The position numbers and the translations under genes were made by a program. A model generated the notes under the pieces. The model made no database searches, was not told the DNA's origin, and worked only from the letters and a program-made list of their open reading frames with translations. DNA of 64,000 nt from Polyodon spathula (taxonomy: Eukaryota > Chordata > Actinopteri > Acipenseriformes > Polyodontidae): NCBI RefSeq assembly GCF_017654505.1, contig NC_054535.1, positions 83,019,603-83,083,602 on the forward strand. The letters are read 5' to 3'. Shown here one piece after another: positions 47,301-59,216 of this stretch. Position 1 is the stretch's first letter; the number at the start of each line of letters is the position of its first letter.

Positions 47301-50300
47301 CGATCACTCCCGTTTTAGCTTCCCAGTGCTTGACTGAGCAGCTGAAAGAAAAAGAAGCTACACGAAAGAATAACACACTGAGCTTTTATGCGCTTGCTGG
47401 TGACGTATTAGTTAGGGGCAGATTCTCCTTTGCAGAAAAGCAACCAAGTTACAGTTTTTTATTAACAAATGAGATCTGTAGCCCAGGCAAGCTTCTTTGA
47501 CCAAACAGAAAAAAATAGGCATACATTACAAGGGGTTTTGAGACCTCTTCATACATTAATGTTTCAAATGATTGCCATTTGATAGTGCTTTATAGTTGAG
47601 TTGTGTGTAAGCAAGGTTATAAAAAATAATGAAGCTACTGCACATTTAAAAAAAAAAAAAAAAAAAAGTGCAGCCCTTTGCAATGAAAACATAAATTAAT
47701 AAATAACAAAGCAAGGAAAGATATATTTTTCATCCTTTACACTTTTGCTATCTCCGTGTTTGGTTATTGGATAGCGGATTGCTTTTAGCCTAGGCTTTTC
47801 TGTCCCTTAGCAGTAAGATGCAATTCATTGTACACTAGCCGTAAAGAGTAATAGTGGGGCTGTGAAAAATATAGCGTTATATGTCCCCATGTGTTGTTAC
47901 AACTGTTTAAATAACATGCCTTTAATTTTTCTTTTCATTAACATCCTGACAACTTTTTACACTTATAACTTTAAGGTCTGTTTCAAAGCTCTTTTCAAAA
48001 TGGCTGCTCTAGTGCACTGGGGTTTGAGATCTGTCCTCTACGTCACTGCAGGAAAAATAATAATAATAAAAAAGCATACCCAGTGCTGTGGCGTTTCTTT
48101 TCTGTACCATGGCTTGTTACTGCTGTGTTACTTGTTTGACAATGTGGACAATAATTTTTACATTACACCGTGTAACAAATTTTTTTTTTTTTTTGGTTCC
48201 TGGGTAGTAAGTGTTATTTCCTAATTGCCTATGCCTCAAAAGTGTAGAAAATGGCTATTATTCCCCACAAACTTTGCTTTTGTGACCAGGACAGTGATAT
48301 TTTGAAATTTACCTATTTTACCTATTTACAATTTGTCAGAGCTCTAGATAAGGAGTCGGCAGCCTTCAAGTACCTTCAAGACTTCTTCCTTAAGCTGTCT
48401 GAGGCAAAGATCAAAGCTGGTGTCTTCGTCGGACCACAGATAAAGAAGATGCTGGACTGCAATGAATTCCCCAAGAAGCTCACTAGTAAGGAGAAAGCGG
48501 CTTGGAACAGCTTTGTTGCAGTGGTTCGGGGCTTCCTGGGCAATCACAAGGCCGAAAACTATGTGTAGCTGGTTGAGACTCTGGTGAAGAACTACGGCAC
48601 AATGGGCTGTAGGATGTCCCTCAAAGTCCATATCCTTGATGGTCATCTTGATAAATTCAAGGAGAACATAGGAGCGTACTCGGAGGAGCAAGGCAAGCGC
48701 TTTCACCAGGATATACTGGACTTTTAACGTCTCTACTAAGGACAGTATAACGAGAACATGATGGGAGACTACATTTGGGGGCTGATTCGTGAAAGTGATT
48801 TACAGTATAATCGTAAATCCCAAAAAACTACTCACTTCTAAAACTTTTGTAGTCATGTTTGTATTACTTTAGTATAAATACATGTTAATTTGGATTCATG
48901 TGTTGTTTTTTTCTGACTTTATGTGAACGAAAGACACAAATTCACCCGTTTTCTCATTGGAAATAGGTACATTTCAAAATATCACTGTCCTGGTCACAAA
49001 AGCAAAGTTTGTGGGGAATAATAGCCATTTTCTATACTTCTGAGGCATAAGCAATTAGGAAATAACACTTATTACCCAGGAACAAAAATTGTGTTACATA
49101 GTGTTATCAGTGCACTTGTACAGCCATTTTGAAAATATCTTTGAAACAGATTAGTTTTTGTTTAGTTTTTCTTGCTTTTTTTTTAAATATTCTTTTGGTG
49201 GCCAAACGAGGCCAACTGCACATGTGGTTTTCAATGCAAGCTAAATACTTTGTGGAAACTCAGTTTAAGAAATCTGCATGATATCAGTACTCGCGCAAGG
49301 CCAAATTGGAAGACAGACAGAAGCATTTAAATATACCCTCACATATTTTAATATTTTATGTTTTGTGCAATTGGAAGGAGACTTTTTTTTCCCTAAAAGA
49401 AAACTACATGGCAATCTAAATTACCTGAAAGGTGCTACCAAAATAGCATGAGAAAAAGGTGAAACTTATTTGTATTTGTCCTTGGAAACTGCGCCATTGA
49501 AATTATGAAAAACATCCTGCAGGTGGCACAATAAAAATCCCATTCAATTTGTTTTCCCTGCATGAGTTCTGTGGTCTAGTTGGTTGGGTAATAAATAAGG
49601 GCAAAATCTCAGAGTCGCTTGTCATATATTTGCATGAAATCAGTCCCCATACTATGCAAGTAGCTCACAGTGGCCTGTTTTCTCTCAAAACTGACTCTTG
49701 ATGCTTGTAAATTAAGGTCTGTATAAACTTGTATACTGTTGTTGTGTATGTATTGATTTTGCACTTCAGGGCGGAAATGTTATCAGTTAAATGTGTTTGA
49801 GAGTCCACCTTTTTATTGTGATGTCATAAATCATAGAAATACACCCTTAATTTGCTTTCAAGGTAGTGTTTGTGTTCTCAAGGTTGTATTCGTAAACTCC
49901 TGCTGGCCCTGTTTGAGCATTTTCTGTCAGAACGCTCCAAAGCGTGGATATCTGTTGAAGTTTATGAACTTGGGGTGGCCGGTGTTTAGAGTCAGATCTA
50001 AACATTACAGTTCCCAAAGTAACCCCACACTGCACCCACCCCACCCAGAGTGACAGTTTCCATGTTTAACTGCTCTGAAAATCTTTGGAGCTGAGCAGTC
50101 AGTGTGCTCTCAAGACTCAAAGGCTGTGCTGGGAGAAGTTTACAGAAGACACCAGGAAGTGGTGGAGCAGAACGACTAGAGTGCCATCTGACGGTCTGAG
50201 ACCGTGTTTGCGAACACACCCCAGATCAGTACAGCACTTCTCTGCTTTCATCTGGGGTTTGGCCCACCTGTGCTGCCTGCTGATATGTGTGTTTTTGGTT

Positions 50301-53300
50301 TTCATTCTTCTTCTTCTTCTTAAGAGGCGAAACTGCAGCTCATACTCTAAAGAATGTAATGGGTAACATATGATAAATCCTTTGCCAGTATACTGGCAAT
50401 GTGTCATTTCTGAAACAACATATAGTGATACACTCTACAGTCAGCAAACGGATGTGGTTAGGGAGAGCGCCACAAAATACATTCCATATAAACTGCTTGA
50501 AGTTCTAATATGACATGCACATAAGTGTATTTAAGTTGTGGAAAAAGCAAATGGGGGGGGAGATGTGTGATCTACTTTTCCACTTGCTATGGCAGCTGTA
50601 TTTTTCAGACAAGGTTTATTTACTAAAGCTGTGTTGGGTAGAAGCAGTGTATGATCAATTCCGGTATTTAGACGTCCTGTTGTATATACTATGCTTATAC
50701 AGGTTGATACACTTTCTACCCAGCCTCTGTAGAGTACTATTTCCATACACAAGACCTCTTTCACTAGAACAGCTATTGCTCAGTTTTATAGTCTTACCAC
50801 CAGAGAGAAAAGCAAAACGATCTTTGCATACTTTGGGGCCTTGCTGTACAACTCAACTCTTGTTCCGGCCAGAAGTTGCAACTGACTTAATTCCCAGTAC
50901 ACTAACAACATTCACTGCATGGTTTTGCTGTTTAAGCTCTACATTTTGGATGAAAGATTTAGTACTGACATACAGAGGTCTTTTTTGTTAGTGAATATGT
51001 CTATACAGTGAAACCAAAATGGACTGGGTCACCAAACTGCACTGAACATTTGTAGCTGCATAGCACTGGTGACTCTTCATTCAATGTCAAACAATTAGTG
51101 AGTGATTATTCAGAAGACCCTTAAAGACACGTCTGGTTTTGATGTTGGTTTGTGATTTTAACCATATCATGGCCTCTTTTTTATAGGTCTGTAGTATCTG
51201 GGCATTAGTGTAACTAGCCATTTGGTATAGCTCAGTTTATTACAGTGCACTTAAAGAAAGAAGCTCTTTAACCACATGCTGCCATTATGCGAAATGTGTT
51301 GTTGCTCCTGACTTATTATGAGCCTAATTTCTATATTCACAACACCATGCTTTTGAAGCATTATTTATTTAATTAGTAATTTTTTTATTTTTTATAAAAC
51401 ACTTGCATAAGTCAGAAACAACACATGTCCATATTAGAACTCTTAAATTAAGCTCCCTGGTTATTTATTTTAAGCCTTTCATTTTAGAAAATAAAAAAAG
51501 TATTAATGCAGCACAGTGGTAAATGTGAATATAGCCACAGTTATCTTATATTTATCATTACCAGCACAGTTTGTTTTTGGTTCCATGCTGCAATAACAAG
51601 GTGGTCCTCACATTTGTAAAGGTTGAAATCCACTGCTCTATAAAGTAACAAAGTAGTTCCACAAATGTTATTCACCATGCACATCCATTCATTATATAGG
51701 TTTCAAATGTGGAGTTTTGAAAGAAACACCTGCTTTAAAAAAAAAAAAAAAACGTTATCTTCACTTTAAAACAGGATATCTGGCACTACTGCCACGTCTC
51801 TGTTTGCTTCCCATTATCGATTGCATGCTTTCAGCCAATAACAAGCTTTGACCCAGGAGACAATGCTGGCATGAAGTGGCCAAGGAAGTAAAGCAGTGGC
51901 AGACATACTGGAAGGCAATCAAACTGATCCTTTTCTTTTCCCTAGGGTAGTACCAGAAGTCATGTTTTAAAAACTGCAAATTTAAGACATATGTAGTTAA
52001 TGGCACTGTCAAATGGGTAAGATAGGTCCAGTTAGCAGTGCAGAGTTCTTCAGCAAGGAAAAGTGAAGTACTTTGTGTTCTGATTCTACACTCTGGGAGA
52101 TGTGTACCTGTAAAACCTGCTGCCTTTCAAAAAAAACAAACAAAAAAAAAAAACACTGATAATGTATGGAACTATTTGGTTAGAATTAAATGAAATACCA
52201 TTTGTTATCATGCTGTTAAATGTGTCATTGTTTTCAGAATTTATTCTTAATGTAAATTGAACGCTTAATGTTTTCTTATTGATTTATAGGTCTTCCGAAA
52301 GCAGCTCGTATAAGCCATCTCAAAGCTATGATGTGCTTATGTTTCTTCCAGATGTGTGGAGCTACTTCTGATGACATTATCTATATCACTCTTCCTCTTT
52401 ATCACATGTCGGCTTCCCTGTTAGGAATCGGGGGGTGCATTGAACTAGGTACAAAATTGGTTATTTCTGTGTTTATTTGTTTCAAACAAGTTAGGCTATT
52501 TTATGTTTCCATATTCAAAAAGATAATTGTATTTAAATGGGGTTGGTGTATCCCTGATACAGAGTAGAGAATTAAGTCTCTATCATAAAGAATTTGTGTG
52601 ACAGCAACTATGTTGCAGCCTTGTGAATTTTCCACTGTGTTAATGCTTTATGAGTTGACTGGGAAACAATGACTATTATGTGCACAGGAACACACTGGTA
52701 TGTGCTGGATATTTCCCTGATACAGCATCCACATTAAACTTCCATAGGAAAGAAACATTTCTTAGTATATGTTTTTATTATTATTTCTTTATTTTTTAAA
52801 TGTATTTATTTATCATAAAAATAAGAATCTTCCAATTACAATTATAATTAACATAAATTTGGACGTAGAAAATGTACATTACATTATAGTACGTTACATT
52901 AAGATGAAAACATTTTTACCGAACATGGTGAGCAACAAAGTGGAGCAGATTAATTAACTACATAAAAGTGACGGTGCCTGTAATTGTCTTATATATTTAA
53001 TGTAATTGTTTTAAGGCGCTGCATGTGTCTTAAAGAAGAAATTCTCAGCAAGTCAATTCTGGAATGACTGTCGCAAACATAACGTTACAGTTTTCCAGTA
53101 TATTGGGGAACTTTGCCGGTATCTGGTGAATCAGCCAAAGGTATGATCTTGTTAAATATGTATTTATTTAACTGTATGATTCATTTCTTAGAGAGTGTGC
53201 CTATTCTATGATGAATTGTGTTAGTGAAAGAACAAAACCACTGAACCTCTGAATAAGGACGTGTCTTTTCTACAAAGGTTGCAGGGGAAATGGATCACAA

Positions 53301-55745
53301 GGTGCGCATTGCTGCAGGAAGTGGCCTAAGGCCAGATGTTTGGAAGGATTTTCATGACCGCTTCGGAAAAATAAAAGTTGTTGAGTCTTATGGTTTAACA
53401 GAAGCAAGCATTGGTTTCATGAACTACACTGACAAAACTGGTCCAATTGGGCGTGCAGGTTTCTTCAACAAGGTAAAGTGAAGTACTTCAATTTTGTGCT
53501 GGTCACTCGCTGTGGTAGAACTGTATATGTAGGAGGCCTAATGAATGGCAGTGTAAAAACACTACATGAAAAAATGGTTGCTGTTCTGCATATGATTGGG
53601 AGGCTTGTATTGTTGTATATTCTGCAATTGATTGTTGATTTGCTTATCTTTGTTCTCACCTGCCCAGGGAATACCAATGAAAATGAACTTTTAGCTATTA
53701 GGGTACAATGCATCATATAACATGTTCATTTATGTTAAAAAATTGTACAATGTTCCTGTCAAATAAATAGAACAAATACATACATATGTATCCACATCTG
53801 CACAGTGAGGTGGCTTATACTGTATACAATTACTTCAGTACTTCATTAGGCAATCATGTTGGTAAATGACACTGAATCTTTTATCATGACTCAAGGAAGA
53901 GGGGGGGCTATAATATTTTATAAGAGCTCCTATCAGCCCATAGACTAGAGTATACCTACCTATATTTAAATAGTCTACAGTAAACATAATTCCTGCTGAC
54001 TGTCAATGAGAATGTAATGCTATTTTGGCTGGCATCTTCTATTTGTAATTAAGAGGCTGTGTACTTTTTGTTTCAGTGCATTATCCCCTTTGATTTTGTG
54101 AAATATGATATTCAAAAGGCAGAACCAGTCAGATCTGATCAGGGATACTGTGTGAAAATCAAAAAAGGTAAGAAAGCAAGCATGACATTGTCAACAGTAA
54201 GAAACTTTGATTGGAGTATTTTCTTGTGTTTTATTATCGCCTCATAATTTTCCAAAACAAGAACACCATCAAGTAGGGTTATTTTTATGTTGCTCATTTT
54301 TTAACATCAACATATTTTCAAAAAATAGGAGTTAAATAAAGAGAGAATTGAAAATACTGTGCTATCTCATTCCATGGCCCTTTATACTATGGAATGCATT
54401 GTGATCATATAATTTTACTAGTGTTAAACAAACAAAAAAAAAACACATTATTTCAGCTTCACTTCCCGCATCCTTTTAGGCACCAAAATAAATAAATACA
54501 TAAAAATTGAAGTATGTGAAAATTACCTGCCCCAAACCAATGGAGGCGATGATATGCTTAAATCTTAAGAGATTTCAGTATATCAGAAGCTACATTGGTA
54601 AATAATGAGTCGCCCTTTTTATCAATTAGTATTTATTTAATTTTTTTTATTCATTCAGGGACATAACATACCTTAATGTTTATTATTAAACAAATGTGAG
54701 TTTAAATGATTAGTAAGTACACACATTTCGATATGAAAGCTGAACATTAACATCAGCAAAGAACAACTAAGTTACACATTTTAATAAAAAACAACTATAG
54801 TCAACGTTTTCACTCAAGTAAAATTAGACTTGTGTGATTTTAGAAGTGTCACTTTTTGATATATTTACTAACGCTTAATCTAAGTTACAAATAAAAGATG
54901 TTGGTGGGAATTGAATTTGAACTTGTTCATGGCCCCACGGCAACATTACCCTATTTTTATTTTCTAAAACCCAACATTATTTAATTTTTAATAACAGTCT
55001 GATACTCTCTCTTCCTTACTTTTTTATTTTAATAATGGTGTTATACTCTCTCTTACTTCAGATATTTTTGCGAGTAATAAATAAATATATGTCTATATTA
55101 AAGTATTAATATTTCATGCAGTCGTCTCTCCTGACCGCCTGCTGAGTTCAAATTCACTTAACAATGTTCTTACTGTTAGCTAACGTTAGCTACAGTGCAG
55201 ACCTTGGGTCAAACCATTATGTTCATGTAGGGAGAGTTTATTGTGATTATTTATATATGTAGCCCATCCTCTGAATACTTTTCCATTTTTATAATTTATT
55301 TTAAAGATTTTAAAGCAAACCAATGCCACAACAAGGTATAATGCATAAATAATGAACGAAAAAAGTCGTTTGGCCCCCCAGATTCAAAGTGGGGGTGGCA
55401 TGTGCCCCTTCTTCCCCATGAGTTAGACACCTGTGCTCCAGACAACAGTGTTATCTGATAACTGGCTCACTGGGGTCCTTATTGTGTGGACGAACCCAGA
55501 GTGATTAGCTCAGTACAAAATGTTAGTTTAATACTAATGCTTTATTAAACAAATACAAATCAGCTTGCAATCGACAAATACATTTTATTTGCATAATTAC
55601 CAATTTCAGAGACAGCAGAGTGTGCAGTCTTCATTCCTACCTCTGTTCCAACAAAGGAGTTATACACAAGTCTTTTTATACAACACGTTTTTTTTACATC
55701 TTCCACTTCTTTGTTTCACCTAGTAGTGTGTAACATTGTTCTGGT

Positions 55746-55804
<59 letters not shown>

Positions 55805-58800
55805 TATATAATATATATTAATAATATAGTGGGGGGGGGAGAAAAGCTCTGTCGAAAAAGTCCATTTTTCGGGTACCCAGTGTGGCCGCTTCCCCCCCTT
55901 TTTAGGAAGGGGGAAAAATACCTGGGGGAAAATAGACTTTATCTGAAAGGTTTCCACAGTGTGTGTGTGTATATATATATCTATATATATATATATATAT
56001 ATATATATAGATATTGTTAGTCATTTCCAGGTATAGATCAGCTGCCAAGTCTCAGTAAAGGTCCAAATGCTTTTATCGCTGTTGGTAAAGGCTTGTAGCT
56101 TGATAGTAGACCTTGTAGAGACATCTTGGCTGCACACTCATCATATAACTTCTGTTTATAAGAACATGACCACTGAGGTGTTGCGGCAATCAAAGTCTCT
56201 TTATTGTTTGTAAAAAAAAAGATAAATGGAGTATTTTGATTGTGTAAAAAAAAAAGGTAAATGATGTATTATGATTGCGATTTTTCATTTATATGATTAG
56301 ATATGCATACTTTGCATAATCAATGTTTTTATTGTTGCTGCATCTTGTAAAGCGCCTTTTGATGGAGGTCCACTATGAAAGGCACTATATAAAATAAACA
56401 TTGATTGATTGATTTTAATTATTCAATTTGCATGAGTGACAATTTCTTGTATTGAAAGTTTATTGTGTTTTGTAATAAGTGCATTGCTATTTATGTATAC
56501 AACTTTTTTTCAGCTTGTGTAATTGAATCTACTAAATTAATAACCATTCAATTAAGAAAGATGATGCATATTGAAGGATTTAATTCTTATTATTCCTAAT
56601 ATTCTTAAGCTCTCATGTCATTCTCAAACTTTCTTCCTTGAACTTTGCCATAGTAATGGCCTTCAGAGAATCTTTCTATGCTGTTCTCAGCAGCATAGGG
56701 CCTCTATGGGTCTAGCAAGTGGTGTCTCTCCTACTGGTACCAGGAAAAGATAAGGTGTTCTTTCCCTTCCTGGCATAAAGAGGATGGGAGGATGATTTAA
56801 GGCTGTCTCCTTAGTAGATGGAAGAATTCCAGACATGAACAACTCAGGCCTTTGTCTATCACCTGTCACTGTCTTGCTGTTTTGCCCCTGGGAGGAACAG
56901 CATTGTAACTTGTAGTTTATTGGCTTGTGTGCTCATGTTGTCTTGCTGCTAGAACCTATCGAGGGGCTCGGGAAGACCCACCCCATTGCATCACTCCTCC
57001 TATGGGACCCCTGTTAAAAGCTTATGTCTTCCACTATTCCTTCAGTCTATTGAGCCTAGCAAGCAGACATAGCCTCCATACTGCAGTGTGTAATAAAGAA
57101 AGACCTATATGCTTGAATATACCCAAAGACCATCTCCGAGTTTTATTCCTTCACATATAAATGGGGGTTGTTTCCAAATAGCACTGTCCACCTGACAAAG
57201 ACACGAGTGTGTCGAAACACGTTGTGGTGTACGGCTATCTGTGTGCTGCTTTTATTTTTAACAATAAAATGCAATAGGTTTTAATAACTAATATGCAGTG
57301 GTCATGTTGTTATAAATAGAAGGCATATGATGAGTGTGCAGCCAAGATGTCTCTACAAGGTCTACTATCAAGCTACAAGCCTTTACCAACAGCGATAAAA
57401 GTATCTGGAGTATATTAGTTAATTTTTAATTATATTAGTTAATTTTGTTAATACTAATGTTTTAACTTAGGAAGAGTTCAGAAATCAATATTTGGTGGAA
57501 TAACCTTGATTTTCAATCACAGCTTTCATGCGTCTTGGCATGCTCTCCACCAGTCTTTCACACTGATGTTGGGTGACTTTATGCCACTCCTGGCGCAAAA
57601 ATTCAAGCAGCTCGGCTTTGTTTGATGGCTTGTGACCATCCATCTTCCTCTTGATCACATTCCAGAGGTTTTCAATGGGGTTCAGGTCTGGAGATTGGGC
57701 TGGCCATGACAGGGTCTTGATCTGGTGGTCCTCCATCCACACTTTGATTGACCTGGCTGTGTCGCATGGAGCATTGTCCTGCTGGAAAAACCAATCCTCA
57801 GAATTGGGGAACATTGTCAGAGCAGAAAGAAGTAAGTTTTCTTCCAGGACAACCTTGTACTTGGCTTGATTCATGCGTCTCTCCTTCACAAAGACAAATC
57901 TGCCCGATTCCAGCCCTACTGAAGCACCCCCAGATCATCACCGATCCTCCACCACATTTCACAGTGGGCGCGAGACACTGTGGCTTGTAGGCCTCTCCAG
58001 GTCTCCGTCTAACCATTAGACGACCAGGTGTTGGGCAAAGCTGAAAATTGGACTATCAGAGAAGATGACCTTACTCCAGTCCTCTACGGTCCAATCCTTA
58101 TGGTCTTTTGCAAACCTCAGCCTGGCTCTTCTTTGCTTCTCATTGATGAAGGGCTTTTTTCTAGCTTTGCACGACTTCAGCCCTGCCCCTAGGAGCCTGT
58201 TTTGAACCGTCCTCTCAGTGCACTTCACTCCAGCTGCCGTTTGCCATTCTTTTTGTAGGTCACTTGATGTCATCCTATGGTTGCTGAGTGACATTTGAAT
58301 GAGTTGGCGGTCATCCCGGTCAGTGGAGAGTCGTTTTTGCCCTCTGCCGGTCTGTAGCTTTGTTGTCCCCAGTGTGTGCTGCTTGACCTTGTTCTTATGT
58401 TCTTATGATCTTTGAAATTTTAAGGATGGAAGCAACCCGGCGCTCACTGTATCTCTCTGCCAGTAAAGCCAGAATTGAACCCTTCTTTTCCTCACTCAAA
58501 ACTTTCCTTTTCAACTCTTTGGGCATGGTCAATAGTTATTTTTTAATTCCAGTTACTTTTGAGGTTCTACTAGCATTGTTTTGCCATCCAGCTGGTCCTA
58601 TTGCAAGAGGATAGTGATGACCACAGGAGTGGTTTTTATACTTTTCCTTGTTAAATAAGATTTGGTTCAGGTGATCCCCTAATCAGTACCTCATTCAGTA
58701 GAATGTGTGCCTGTGTTGGAATTCAACAGACACTGGAATGGAATGGCTGCCGTACATATAGAGATGCTGATTTAAGAAAAATTTGCAGTGGTCTCTTAAA

Positions 58801-59150
58801 TGTTTCCAGAGCTATATATATATATTATGATTTACAGCAGCTCCCATATATGCCTCAAGTTCTCATCCGGGGTTTCGTGCCTTGTTGTTGGTGTCGATAG
58901 CTGCATGTCGATCTTTGTCTTGTTATGTTTTAATCTTCAGGTTTCAGCACCACCAGTTTTAATGAACAGGAGCAAAGAAACTGCTGTTGTTTAGAGAGCT
59001 AGTTTTTTGGTGTTTTGTCATTTGGGTTCAGCAAATAGTAATGTTGCATCCTAAAATATATTGTTATGGTACACTTTTCTCAGTCAATTCATGGAACAGG
59101 AAAGTATGTTCATGTTATGTATATGGACTTATTTTTTGCAATTTGTTGTT

Positions 59151-59216
<66 letters not shown>

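Larger units (their letters stand above)
56062..57411. mobile_element. Foldback element with about 115-bp inverted ends
   Basis: Left arm 56062-56175 (gttggtaaaggcttgtagct ... gacatcttggctgcacactc) and right arm 57296-57411 are inverted copies with a few differences. The 1.1-kb interior carries a copy of the interspersed repeat tail (56348-56412), GC-richer unique sequence (56630-57120) and a hammerhead-like motif near the right arm. Confidence 0.8.

Noticed and set aside
50515..50991. 158-residue open frame in gene B intron 2
   Set aside because: No motif, odd composition rich in Leu/Phe/Cys, no splice context and no family resemblance.
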